Below, in pieces: positions 1 through 8,171 of a stretch of 64,000 nucleotides of DNA; the stretch's first letter is position 1, and each line of letters starts with the position of its first letter. The stretch comes from Amphritea atlantica (lineage in GTDB: Bacteria > Pseudomonadota > Gammaproteobacteria > Pseudomonadales > Balneatricaceae), in NCBI RefSeq assembly GCF_018860855.1, contig NZ_JAHKQE010000009.1, positions 62,001-126,000 on the forward strand. Direction: 5' to 3'. The position numbers and the translations under genes are program-made. Below the pieces are notes generated by a model that saw only the letters and a program-made list of their open reading frames with translations, made no database searches and had not been told where the DNA came from.

Positions 1-1059
1 CACCACGCCACTCGGATAACGATAACGCTCTTTAGGTCGACTGAAGGCATCATCCATCAACACCGGACGGATAAGCTCCGCCCAGTTATTCAACACCACC
101 TGCAGATCTTGGATCGGCTTACGCTGATGCTCAATGTAATCACGCATCAATTGCGGATTACCACTTTGCTCTAGCATTTTATCTAATTGCTTCAGCGTCC
201 CTGACAACCAACGTTCAGTCGATTTTAGACGCAGATTAAACGAAAAATGGCCGCTGGCCTTGTCTGATAGATGATGGCCTTCATCGAAGATATAGATCGT
301 CTCAGCGGGATCCGGCAAAATGGCGCCGCCACCTAACGCTAGGTCGGCCAGTACGATGTCATGATTGGCGATAACACATTCAACTTGATCGAGATCTTTA
401 CGCGCTTTAAAAAAGCTACAAGCAGAAAAATTGCTACAACGACGGTTAGTACACTGAAGATGATCACTGGTCAGCGGATACCAATCCTGTTCACTGATAT
501 CGATCGTCAAGTTGTCTCGGTCGCCATCCCAGCGTCCAGAAGCAAATTCATTTAATAAGCTTTTATAGAACTCAACCGTTTCGCTGTCGATTCGCAAAGC
601 TTGCTCATCTTCATACAACGCCTGCTGACCCGTTGCGCCATGGGCATCCAGATGCTGTTCAGCCTTACTGATACAGAAATAGCGTCCACGTCCTTTAGCC
701 AGACCATAGGTGACAGATAGTCCAGCATGCTCTGCCACTTCCGGCAGGTCTTTATTCAGTAGTTGCTCTTGCAGCGCAACGGTGGCGGTCGACAAAACGA
801 CTTTTTTACCTTTGGCTTTAGCAATCGGCAATACGGCTAACAGATAGCCAATCGTTTTACCGGTACCGGTGCCCGCCTCGATGACGCTAACATGCTTTTC
901 ACCCAGACGATGGGATTTGTCATCCTCCATTATTGCACCAAGCACTTTCGCAACTTCAGCAATCATCTGTTTTTGGCCCAAGCGCGGCTTAAGCTTCCGG
1001 CTCTCCAGAAAGCGTCTATACGCCCCCTGTATCTCTTTTTTAATCTCTTCTGAAAGCAC
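1..1059 (-). CDS. dinG: ATP-dependent DNA helicase DinG, C-terminus beyond window
   Basis: Superfamily 2, XPD-like iron-sulfur helicase that unwinds structured or damaged DNA. The first 353 residues are visible and the frame stays open to base 1. The proposed start is a GTG at 1059, just after a GGGCGG-like ribosome site, giving VLSEEIKKEIQGAYRRF. Residues 61-69 form the Walker A motif EAGTGTGKT. Four cysteines around residues 195-225 (CTNRRC, SAC, VEC) fit the 4Fe-4S cluster of the family, and FDEGH near residue 260 is the DEAH-type box. It is divergent from lexA with three LexA boxes between the two, so SOS induction is likely. The paralogue YoaA is the alternative, but the cluster cysteines and N-terminus read as DinG. 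Confidence 0.9.
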   Translation of the reverse strand, partial: MLSEEIKKEIQGAYRRFLESRKLKPRLGQKQMIAEVAKVLGAIMEDDKSHRLGEKHVSVIEAGTGTGKTIGYLLAVLPIAKAKGKKVVLSTATVALQEQLLNKDLPEVAEHAGLSVTYGLAKGRGRYFCISKAEQHLDAHGATGQQALYEDEQALRIDSETVEFYKSLLNEFASGRWDGDRDNLTIDISEQDWYPLTSDHLQCTNRRCSNFSACSFFKARKDLDQVECVIANHDIVLADLALGGGAILPDPAETIYIFDEGHHLSDKASGHFSFNLRLKSTERWLSGTLKQLDKMLEQSGNPQLMRDYIEHQRKPIQDLQVVLNNWAELIRPVLMDDAFSRPKERYRYPSGVV

Positions 1060-1105
1060 CTGACCGCCCTAATACACCGTAACGACGTGCATTCTAGCAA
1101 TAATA

Positions 1106-1121
1106 CTGGATAAATAGACAG
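1106..1121. promoter_or_regulatory. LexA (SOS) box 1, dinG-proximal
   Basis: The site reads CTGGATAAATAGACAG, i.e. CTGG-N8-ACAG, one base off the gammaproteobacterial CTGT-N8-ACAG consensus. It lies 47 bp upstream of the dinG start, placed to repress dinG. Confidence 0.7.
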
Positions 1122-1145
1122 AAAAATGTTTACAAAGCCATAATA

Positions 1146-1161
1146 CTGTATATAGTTACAG
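1146..1161. promoter_or_regulatory. LexA (SOS) box 2, perfect core
   Basis: CTGTATATAGTTACAG matches CTGT-N8-ACAG exactly and has the AT-rich TATAT centre typical of strong sites. It is 28 bp upstream of the lexA ATG, so lexA-sulA is probably autorepressed. Confidence 0.88.
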
Positions 1162-1164
1162 CTA

Positions 1165-1180
1165 CTGGATAAAAACACAG
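1165..1180. promoter_or_regulatory. LexA (SOS) box 3, lexA-proximal
   Basis: CTGGATAAAAACACAG is CTGG-N8-ACAG with one core mismatch, the same CTGG variant as box 1. It starts 19 bp after box 2, the tandem arrangement seen at lexA promoters. Confidence 0.72.
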
Positions 1181-1188
1181 AGTTCATC

Positions 1189-1794
1189 ATGAAACTGACA
1201 CAACGCCAAACAGATGTACTTGAATGCATTAAGCACTGCATCAGCACCACAGGCTATCCGCCCACTAGGGCAGACATTGCTAAAGCGCTGGGGTTTAAAT
1301 CAGCTAACGCTGCCGAAGAACATCTTAAGGCCTTAGCGCGCAAAGGTGCTATCGAGATGATCCCAGGTACCTCCCGCGGTATCCGAATTCCTGGATTCGA
1401 CGAGGAAGACCCCGGTCTACCGGTTGTTGGTCAGGTCGCTGCGGGAGAGCCTATTTTAGCTCAAGAGAATGTTGAGGAACGCATTACCATTGCGTCTGAC
1501 TTCTTCCATCCCGCTGCCGATTACCTGCTCCGCGTTCGCGGCACCAGCATGAAAAACGTTGGCATTATGGATGGCGATTTACTGGCGGTGCATCAGTGTC
1601 AAGCGGCAAAAGATGGTGAGATCGTTGTTGCCCGTCTCGATAATGATGTCACTGTTAAGCGCTTTAAACGGGAAGGCAATCTTGTCTACCTCATCGCAGA
1701 AAATGAAGAGTTCGAGCCTATTGTGGTTGACCTGCAAAAACAGGAACTGGCAATTGAAGGCCTCGGTGTCGGGGTTATCAGAAGAGGACAATAA
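1189..1794 (+). CDS. lexA: LexA, SOS repressor and autoprotease
   Basis: Represses DNA-damage genes and cleaves itself when RecA filaments form. 201 residues, the usual length. The N-terminal winged helix (about 1-70) includes [16 protein letters not shown]. The Ala-Gly cleavage site is in VGQVAAGEP near residue 87. The catalytic serine lies in [14 protein letters not shown] near 121 and the lysine in VTVKRF near 158. It is followed by sulA after 2 bp and preceded by two LexA boxes, so it is autoregulated. Confidence 0.97.
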   Translation: MKLTQRQTDVLECIKHCISTTGYPPTRADIAKALGFKSANAAEEHLKALARKGAIEMIPGTSRGIRIPGFDEEDPGLPVVGQVAAGEPILAQENVEERITIASDFFHPAADYLLRVRGTSMKNVGIMDGDLLAVHQCQAAKDGEIVVARLDNDVTVKRFKREGNLVYLIAENEEFEPIVVDLQKQELAIEGLGVGVIRRGQ

Positions 1795-1796
1795 TC

Positions 1797-2255
1797 ATGT
1801 TGCACGCAGTTAGCAGTTTCATCAGCTCAGAACCCGTACTGCCCGGCCTTATTCGTCCGGCAACGGCACCACAATCAAATCATCCGGAACTCGCAGGCAA
1901 GGTTACGGAAATCGTTTTGCAGGGCAGTGACGTTGGGCAAATGACCATGCTGCTGCCACTGCTAGCGCAACTCAGTAAAGATGATCGCTGGTTCGCGTGG
2001 ATAGCCCCGCCTGCATCTCTACCGAAGAGCTTACTTGAGGCTGCCGGTATCGACCTTAAAAAAGTGATGCTACTGCAACCTGATCAAGGTCACTCAACCT
2101 ACCAGCTCGCCTGCCAGGCACTTAAAGCGGGCACTTGCCACGCAGTCATCAGCTGGCCTGGCAGTCTCAGTAATGATCAGTTAACCGGCCTTGAAGACGC
2201 GGCCGTCAATGGAAATAGCCACGGTATCGTTATCCGAGATCGCCAGCTAGCCTGA
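1797..2255 (+). CDS. sulA: SulA-like cell division inhibitor
   Basis: SOS-induced cytoplasmic inhibitor that binds FtsZ and blocks septation during DNA repair. 152 residues, with the family pattern of a variable N-terminus, then EIVLQGSDVGQMTMLLPLL and a RecA-like fold ending in WPGSLSNDQL. It begins 2 bp after the lexA stop and so shares the SOS promoter. A strong hairpin terminator follows. The lexA-sulA pairing is the Pseudomonas arrangement; in enterics sulA stands alone. Confidence 0.88.
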   Translation: MLHAVSSFISSEPVLPGLIRPATAPQSNHPELAGKVTEIVLQGSDVGQMTMLLPLLAQLSKDDRWFAWIAPPASLPKSLLEAAGIDLKKVMLLQPDQGHSTYQLACQALKAGTCHAVISWPGSLSNDQLTGLEDAAVNGNSHGIVIRDRQLA

Positions 2256-2264
2256 ACACAGTGT

Positions 2265-2296
2265 AAAAAAAACAGCGCCTAAGCGCTGTTTTTTTT
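2265..2296. terminator. Bidirectional terminator, sulA / 95-aa gene
   Basis: ACAGCGC and GCGCTGT form a stem around a short CTAA-type loop. It is flanked by eight A on the left and eight T on the right, so it can end transcripts from both strands. Confidence 0.9.
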
Positions 2297-2297
2297 G

Positions 2298-2585
2298 CTA
2301 GTGAATCACCCGAGGCCGATCATCGGATAACGCTTCAGCATCCTCTAGGTCATTATCTCCATCAGCCCTATCAGGACCGACAGCACCCTTAACGTTGAGA
2401 TCTGAAATCATATGAATACCCGCTGTCAGCATGACTTTAGCGACATCAATGCACTCTTCATCAAGCTGTTCTCTAACGTCATTTGAGAAACTGATTCGCA
2501 TAATAGGCTCATCATTAGAATCAGCTCTGCGTAATGCAATCTGACCATCATCTAGCTCGATTATTTCTAAAAACATATCAGACAT
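2298..2585 (-). CDS. Conserved small acidic protein, unknown function
   Basis: 95 residues, acidic, no membrane segment or signal. The N-terminal half (MSDMFLEIIELDDGQIALRRAD) is strand-rich; the tail (GDNDLEDAEALSDDRP) is charged and probably disordered. From memory it resembles the small unknown gene next to lexA-sulA in Pseudomonas. It is last in a minus-strand series after topA and the 174-aa gene, ending at the shared terminator. Function unknown. Confidence 0.75.
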   Translation of the reverse strand: MSDMFLEIIELDDGQIALRRADSNDEPIMRISFSNDVREQLDEECIDVAKVMLTAGIHMISDLNVKGAVGPDRADGDNDLEDAEALSDDRPRVIH

Positions 2586-2663
2586 ACTCTTCTCACTTCA
2601 GCTCAAACTCATGACTAAAGCAGCCGGTGCGATGACTGCTCACCAGCCCCCTACTTTGCTCTA

Positions 2664-3188
2664 TTACCACTCCTGCATACTACTTCGCATGCGTTCGACC
2701 AGTGATTTAAACTCGCTAAACCAGAGCTGATATTCACTGAGAATATCACTATCTTCGGCATGATCCGGATTGATCTGCATGACATGTATTTCTGATACGC
2801 TTTCAGCCTGCCCGCGCGATTCTTTATGCTCCTCAGCACGCCAGCATGCTTTATAGGCCGCTAATAACTTATGTAGCCAGCTATCAGCATTACTATGCAA
2901 CTGTTGCAGTTCAGCGACTTCCGGTGCCTCAAGCCCTTGAGCCTCCATCTGAGCAACTAGCTGACTAAGCTTAGTAATGCGATTCGCATCAAAACTATAT
3001 TGTTCAGCAATCTCCCTGAGTAATGAGCTGTATGCTGACGCCATATGAAACAAGACTGATTCATTATAGGACTCGATCAACGCATGCTTACTCCACCCAG
3101 TCGATTCCTGAGCAACCTTAAGCGCATCCAGATGGATGCGGGTAAAGTTTAATTTCTGATTGGTACGGGTTAAATACACACCACTCAT
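2664..3188 (-). CDS. DUF6586-like conserved protein
   Basis: 174 residues, mainly helical, cytoplasmic. The opening (YLTRTNQKLNFTRIHLDAL) recalls the family annotated DUF6586 beside topA in Pseudomonas (recalled, not searched). It has no catalytic motif I can name. It lies 13 bp after topA on the same strand, so it is probably co-transcribed. The conserved position beside topA is the only hint of a role. Confidence 0.7.
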   Translation of the reverse strand: MSGVYLTRTNQKLNFTRIHLDALKVAQESTGWSKHALIESYNESVLFHMASAYSSLLREIAEQYSFDANRITKLSQLVAQMEAQGLEAPEVAELQQLHSNADSWLHKLLAAYKACWRAEEHKESRGQAESVSEIHVMQINPDHAEDSDILSEYQLWFSEFKSLVERMRSSMQEW

Positions 3189-3201
3189 ACTAAATCTCCG
3201 C

Positions 3202-5856
3202 TCACTTTTTTGCTGCTGCCTTCTTCGGTTTAGCAGCCTCGGCTACCCATTTACCACCTGTATAAAATGCTCGCCAGCCGGTCGCCTTGCCGTCAACTTC
3301 CGTCATCACATACTGTTCTTTCGTTTTACGGCTATAGCGAACAATCGTAGGATTGCCCTCATCATCTTCTACCGGTGCACTGAAGAGGAAACTATACTTT
3401 GGATCGATCTCACTCTTGTGCGGCAACAACTCAGCCACTTTCGGTGCACGTGTTTCACGCTTACGCGGAAACTGACTAGCCGCAAGGAACATTCCGGAGG
3501 CACCATCACGCAGGATAAAGGTGTCCTCAACATTCTCGCACTGTAGCTCTGGCATTGGCACTGGGTCCATCTTAGGCGGCGCTGCCTCTCCACTTTTCAA
3601 TAGCTTACGTGTGTTTTTGCAAGTATCACTTGTACAACCAAAAAACTTACCAAAGCGACCAGTTTTCAGTTGCATCTCTGCGCCACACTTATCGCACTCA
3701 AGCACTGGACCATCATAACCCTTGATCTTAAAGGCGCCTTTTTCAACTTCAAATCCGGGACAGTCAGGGTTATTACCACAGATATGCAACTTGCGTTGCT
3801 CATCGATTAGGTAGCTATCCATTGCCGTGTCACAAATTTTACAACGATGCTTGTTACGTAGAATCCGAGACTCTTCCTCATCATCGCCATCGACGCTAAC
3901 GACTTCATCACCATGAATCAGGTTCATTGTCGTTTTACAACGTTCTTTCGGTGGCAAAGCATACCCAGAGCAGCCTAAAAACACGCCTGTTGTGCCCGTC
4001 CGGATCATCATCATCCGACCACAGGTGGGACAGGGAATATCCGTTTCTGTCGGCGCATTAAGCCGCATACCCGTTTCTGGGTTTTGTGCCTGAACTAAGC
4101 GATTACTAAAACCTTCATAGAACTGATTGAGCAGTGCTTTCCAATCGGCAGCACCCGTCGCAATATCATCAAGCGACTCCTCCATCCGTGCGGTAAAGCT
4201 AAAGTCCATCAGGTCCGTAAAGTTTTCAACCAGCCTTTCGGTGACAATATCACCCATTTTCTGTGCGTAGAAACGGCGATTATGAACCTCTACATAGCCT
4301 CGATCTTGAATCGTCGAGATGATCGATGCGTATGTCGATGGTCGGCCAATACCGCGCTTTTCGAGCTCCTTAACCAAACTCGCTTCGGTATAACGCGGCG
4401 CAGGTTTAGTGAAATGCTGTTTAGGGTCCAGTTGTTTAAGCTGTAATACATCGCCCTGTTTTACATCTGGCAAGATGATATCGTCATCTTTGCCTCGGCT
4501 ATTCATCACACGGGTATATCCATCAAATCGTAGAATCCGCCCTTTGGTGCGTAATTCAAATTCACCCGCGGTGATGGTCACTCGAGTGCTGGTATAAAGG
4601 GCTGGTGTCATCTGACACGCCATGAACTGCCGTCGAATCAGCTCGTAGAGGCGCTCAGCGTCACGCTCCATGCCTTTTAGTGATGTAGCTTCGATACTTA
4701 CATCCGACGGACGAATCGCCTCATGCGCCTCCTGAGCGCCTTCCTTGCTGCTATAAGAGTTTGGCTTTTCCGGTAGATACTTGCTACCAAAGTTCTCCTC
4801 AATATATTCACGGCAGGTAGCCACCGCTTCCGCACTCAAATTAGTCGAGTCGGTTCGCATATAGGTGATATAGCCCGCTTCATAGAGCCGCTGCGCCAAC
4901 ATCATGGTTTTCTTCACGCCAAAACTCAGCCGCGTACTTGCCGCTTGCTGCAATGTTGAGGTGATAAACGGTGCGGAAGGACGACTACTCGTCGGACGAT
5001 CCTGCCGATTGGTAACCTTAAAAGCTTCCTGCTTTAGTTGCGCAACATAACCCTCAGTCTCGGTGCCACTGACGGGCCGAAATGCCTTATCTTGAAACTT
5101 CTCAACCTGAAAACGTAACGCTTCTTTTTTGTCTGATTCGACATCGGCATGCAATTCCCAGAACTCTTCTGGGATAAAGCTGCGAATCTCTTTCTCTCGC
5201 TCGACCAACAAACGTACGGCAACGGACTGAACCCGACCCGCTGATAAGCCGCGAGCGACTTTTTCCCACAGCAGTGGAGAGACCATGTAACCAACGACCC
5301 GATCGAGAAAACGTCGTGCTTGTTGCGCGTTCACCCGATTGATATCAAGCTCTCCAGGTTTTTTAAATGCCTCTTGGATCGCTTTTTCGGTAATCTCGTT
5401 AAACACCACGCGCTTGTAGCGTGAATCATCACCCCCGATCGCTTCCCGCAGGTGCCAGGCAATCGCCTCCCCCTCGCGGTCCAAATCGGTTGCGAGATAG
5501 ATAGTGTCAGCATCTTTCGCCAGCCGCTTCAGCTCATCCACGACTTTTTCTTTACCCGGCAAAATCTCATAACGGGCATCCCAGTTATGTTCAGGGTCAA
5601 CCCCCATACGGGCAATCAGTTGTTTTTTGCTCTTTTCAGCCTTGTGCCGGATTTTATCTTCCGGTGACAGTTTACGGGTGATTGCAGCCTGTCGGGCGCG
5701 CTCTTTTGGATCCGATGCAGCCCCATTACCCGAGCCACTAGTGGGCAGATCCCGAATGTGGCCCACGCTCGATTTAACCACAAACTGGTTACCCAGATAC
5801 TTGTTTATGGTTTTAGCTTTGGCAGGTGACTCAACTATAACTAGGGACTTTCCCAT
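3202..5856 (-). CDS. topA: DNA topoisomerase I (type IA)
   Basis: Relaxes negative supercoils by breaking one strand through a 5'-phosphotyrosine. 884 residues, close to E. coli TopA (865). The TOPRIM domain begins [17 protein letters not shown] and includes the acidic DLDREGEAI. The active-site tyrosine is in [12 protein letters not shown] near residue 335. The C-terminus carries several Cys4 zinc ribbons ([24 protein letters not shown]) from about 595 to 745, then a basic Lys/Ala tail (KPKKAAAKK) that probably binds DNA. Two unknown genes follow on the same strand. Confidence 0.97.
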   Translation of the reverse strand: MGKSLVIVESPAKAKTINKYLGNQFVVKSSVGHIRDLPTSGSGNGAASDPKERARQAAITRKLSPEDKIRHKAEKSKKQLIARMGVDPEHNWDARYEILPGKEKVVDELKRLAKDADTIYLATDLDREGEAIAWHLREAIGGDDSRYKRVVFNEITEKAIQEAFKKPGELDINRVNAQQARRFLDRVVGYMVSPLLWEKVARGLSAGRVQSVAVRLLVEREKEIRSFIPEEFWELHADVESDKKEALRFQVEKFQDKAFRPVSGTETEGYVAQLKQEAFKVTNRQDRPTSSRPSAPFITSTLQQAASTRLSFGVKKTMMLAQRLYEAGYITYMRTDSTNLSAEAVATCREYIEENFGSKYLPEKPNSYSSKEGAQEAHEAIRPSDVSIEATSLKGMERDAERLYELIRRQFMACQMTPALYTSTRVTITAGEFELRTKGRILRFDGYTRVMNSRGKDDDIILPDVKQGDVLQLKQLDPKQHFTKPAPRYTEASLVKELEKRGIGRPSTYASIISTIQDRGYVEVHNRRFYAQKMGDIVTERLVENFTDLMDFSFTARMEESLDDIATGAADWKALLNQFYEGFSNRLVQAQNPETGMRLNAPTETDIPCPTCGRMMMIRTGTTGVFLGCSGYALPPKERCKTTMNLIHGDEVVSVDGDDEEESRILRNKHRCKICDTAMDSYLIDEQRKLHICGNNPDCPGFEVEKGAFKIKGYDGPVLECDKCGAEMQLKTGRFGKFFGCTSDTCKNTRKLLKSGEAAPPKMDPVPMPELQCENVEDTFILRDGASGMFLAASQFPRKRETRAPKVAELLPHKSEIDPKYSFLFSAPVEDDEGNPTIVRYSRKTKEQYVMTEVDGKATGWRAFYTGGKWVAEAAKPKKAAAKK

Positions 5857-6060
5857 ATAAATAAAATCCTTAAAGGACGAGGTGACAATACAAAACAGCG
5901 TGCATATATAAGGGCTGTAACCAGCAGGGTCAAGCTTCTGCTAAAAAAAACACGCCAATCGGTCAAGAAAATTGGCTAATAAAGGTATGTTTCTGGTAGC
6001 TTAAATGCAGTATGCTGCCGCCAATATTAGTCAGTTCCTTAATTACAACTACCTGAGAAT

Positions 6061-6786
6061 ATGTTGCAAGACAACCTGATTTTTCTTTTTTCTTTGATCG
6101 CTGTCGGTTTCGTGGCGTTGCTGGTGAATAACTTTTTCTCGACTCGAGAGCAGCAACAGGAGTATCGCAGCAAGCGTCTGAAAGAGCTGAACAAGAAATC
6201 AGCAGAAGCCCTTGAATGCCTTGCGGTACTTAGGGAAGCCAACTGTCGCGCCGAAATCACCAACGCATTAAGTGGCTTTGTGGTTAGTATGATCGAAGAG
6301 ATTTCAACGCTCGCTCCCGACTCGGACTTACTGCAAGATATCGGTGCACAAAAAGAAAGCACCGATCGCATTACACCGGTCCCCGGAGGCTTCAATAACG
6401 ACCGAGCACTCAAAAAAGCGCAGATACATATCCAGTATGCAGAGAAACTTTGTATCGAAATGGCGCAGCAAGGAAAAATAAGTGTCTCCCGTGCGAAGCA
6501 GTTTCAGCATGATCTCTACTGGTTGCATGTCTGCATATTCGCCGATGCCCATATCAACCAAGGAGATTACTACCTCGCCCGGGATGACAAACTCATCGCC
6601 ATGTCTCATTACAAGCATGCTAAAGCAATGGTTGCCCGCGCTAACGTACCGCAGAAACAAAAACAGGATTACGTCGATAAGATTAGAGATCTACTTAACA
6701 AAGCGCGACCGAGCAGCGCGATGGCAACGGGCAATCTGGCTGCATCGATTGATCTGTTAAGTCAAAAAGAGAGCAAAGAGGAATAA
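6061..6786 (+). CDS. Membrane-anchored helical protein, unknown function
   Basis: 241 residues. One N-terminal transmembrane helix (about 5-25, NLIFLFSLIAVGFVALLV) anchors a long, mostly helical, charged cytoplasmic domain. The central part (HIQYAEKLCIEMAQQGKIS, then LYWLHVCIFADAHINQGDYYLARDD) could be a TPR-like repeat pair. It is divergent from topA; an equivalent gene sits beyond topA in Pseudomonas as I recall. The C-terminal 35 residues look disordered. I do not recognise a named family. Confidence 0.7.
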   Translation: MLQDNLIFLFSLIAVGFVALLVNNFFSTREQQQEYRSKRLKELNKKSAEALECLAVLREANCRAEITNALSGFVVSMIEEISTLAPDSDLLQDIGAQKESTDRITPVPGGFNNDRALKKAQIHIQYAEKLCIEMAQQGKISVSRAKQFQHDLYWLHVCIFADAHINQGDYYLARDDKLIAMSHYKHAKAMVARANVPQKQKQDYVDKIRDLLNKARPSSAMATGNLAASIDLLSQKESKEE

Positions 6787-6815
6787 AACATAGATACGCT
6801 GCTTGTCGTAAGCCC

Positions 6816-7034
6816 CTATTCGGTACTTAACAGCTGAAAGCGTGGCACAAGATCACCATCAGGCCCCACCACCTCCTCAATAAACATCGTCAGTGGGCGT
6901 ACCCAGACACCATGGTCACCATAGCAGGGTTTATACACCACCAGCCATTCCTCCGTTTCAGAATGTCTAGCGAGGTGGAGCACCTCATAGTTAGCCCCTT
7001 TGTAATGACGATAAATACCTGCAGAAAGTGCCAC
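6816..7034 (-). CDS. DUF1653-family small protein
   Basis: 72 residues, almost entirely one DUF1653 domain: AGIYRHYKGANYEVL, then HSETEEWLVVY and VWVRPLTMFIEEV. The family is a small beta-rich fold of unknown function. The start chosen is GTG at 7034, six bases after an AGGAG site. A longer open frame reaches back to 7205 but overlaps the upstream gene and lacks domain character. It lies 22 bp after the 168-aa gene, so the two are probably one transcript. Confidence 0.85.
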   Translation of the reverse strand: MALSAGIYRHYKGANYEVLHLARHSETEEWLVVYKPCYGDHGVWVRPLTMFIEEVVGPDGDLVPRFQLLSTE

Positions 7035-7056
7035 AATAACTCCTAAAAACGTTCGA

Positions 7057-7563
7057 CTAAAACTGTTGATCAATAAAGGGCTTAAGCTGTACTTGGAATT
7101 CATCCAAGGAGTTTTCATCACCACGCTCATCCCAATACAGCGAAATATGTATCGGCGTTGATTCAATTGATGACACACCCGCGGGTAGTTGCTCAATGAA
7201 ATCATTTAGAATCGCCAATTGCGACTCATTTAAACAACGTTCACCCCTACCCCAGCACCAGTTTTCAGGCAGCCCCTCATTGGCAACGGCCACCTGACGA
7301 AATACCTGCCACTCAATAAAATGATTACGGTGTTCTTTATCTAGATTATAGCGCGGCAATCGATAGGCCGTTGCCATCAACGTTTCAGGCTCAACTTGAC
7401 CCGCTGCCCGTGGCGGTGTCATCCGCACCATCTGCACCTGAAAGCCATGCTGAGAGGCCTGCTGCCGCAGTTTTGCTAAGAACCGCTGCCGTGGACTCGG
7501 CATAGCCCACATGATAGATCCCAGCAACGACATCGTAATTAAAATAATAATGGTCCACTTCAT
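7057..7563 (-). CDS. Signal-anchored conserved protein, unknown function
   Basis: 168 residues. The N-terminal hydrophobic segment (about 3-20, WTIIILITMSLLGSIMWAM) has no clear cleavage site and is followed by PSPRQRFLAKLRQQA, so a membrane anchor is more likely than secretion. The rest is soluble with scattered aromatic residues and a GLPENWCWGRGERCL segment holding two cysteines. It is divergent from uspA and followed by the DUF1653 gene. I recall similar proteins beside uspA/uup in Pseudomonas, with no known function. Confidence 0.75.
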   Translation of the reverse strand: MKWTIIILITMSLLGSIMWAMPSPRQRFLAKLRQQASQHGFQVQMVRMTPPRAAGQVEPETLMATAYRLPRYNLDKEHRNHFIEWQVFRQVAVANEGLPENWCWGRGERCLNESQLAILNDFIEQLPAGVSSIESTPIHISLYWDERGDENSLDEFQVQLKPFIDQQF

Positions 7564-7585
7564 TCAACACCCTCGACTAATCTAG

Positions 7586-7599
7586 TTGATACCGGTCAT
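7586..7599. promoter_or_regulatory. Weak FNR/Anr-like site upstream of uspA
   Basis: TTGATACCGGTCAT has one intact half (TTGAT) and a degenerate second half (GTCAT instead of ATCAA). A TATGTT -10-like hexamer lies at 7618-7623. UspA homologues are anaerobically induced in Pseudomonas. The match is poor and could be chance. Confidence 0.3.
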
Positions 7600-7657
7600 A
7601 ATTAGGACCATAAGTTCTATGTTACTCTCATCATAGGAATCAAAAGGAGCGACTCCC

Positions 7658-8101
7658 ATGTCCCTATATAAACACATCTTAGTAGCGACCGACTTATCAG
7701 AAGAATCTGATCAACTGGTCGACAAAGTAAAACAGCTTGCTAAATTCTCAAATGCTGAGCTGTCCATTATTCATGTTATCGAACCGCTGAGTTTTGCCTA
7801 TGGCGGCGACGTTCCAATGGATCTAACCGCTATTCAAGCCCAGTTAGATGAACATGCAAAGGCCAAAATGACTCGCTTTACCGAGCTATTAGACTATCCA
7901 GTAAAAGAGTCTTACGTCGTTTCGGGTCATACTGAAACCGAGATTCACAAAGTGGCTGAAGAACAAAGTTGCGATCTAATCATCGTCGGTAATCATGGAC
8001 GTCACGGTCTAGCTTTGTTGTTAGGCTCTACCGCTAACGGCATCTTACACGGCGCTAAATGCGATGTGCTGGCTATCAGAGTCACCGAAAAAGAAGACTA
8101 G
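7658..8101 (+). CDS. uspA: Universal stress protein UspA family
   Basis: 147-residue single-domain Usp. It starts MSLYKHILVATDLSEESD with the ATP-loop aspartate, and ends with GNHGRHGLALLLGSTANGILHGAKCDVLAI, the G-2x-G-9x-G(S/T) nucleotide-binding signature. It is therefore probably an ATP-binding Usp that supports survival in stasis or low oxygen. The ribosome site AAGGAG is clear. It is monocistronic, convergent with uup. Confidence 0.92.
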   Translation: MSLYKHILVATDLSEESDQLVDKVKQLAKFSNAELSIIHVIEPLSFAYGGDVPMDLTAIQAQLDEHAKAKMTRFTELLDYPVKESYVVSGHTETEIHKVAEEQSCDLIIVGNHGRHGLALLLGSTANGILHGAKCDVLAIRVTEKED

Positions 8102-8141
8102 AGCATAACCTCTGGCCCTTTCTCGGTCTGACAGTCGAGGT

Positions 8142-8171
8142 GAGGCGATGGCAGTGTTACTGCATCGCCTC
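8142..8171. terminator. Hairpin between convergent uspA and uup
   Basis: GAGGCGATG pairs with CATCGCCTC, with an inner CAGT/ACTG extension and a GTT loop: about 13 bp with one bulged base. There is no T tract on either side, so it may be a processed 3' end or a weak terminator. The last codons of uup lie inside it. Confidence 0.45.

Noticed and set aside
963-1250. 95-residue minus-strand frame across the dinG-lexA control region
   Set aside because: It covers the LexA boxes and the 5' ends of both genes, with composition of a shadow frame.
6816-7205. 129-residue version of the DUF1653 gene
   Set aside because: It would overlap the 168-aa gene by about 150 bp; the GTG at 7034 has an AGGAG site and starts the conserved domain.
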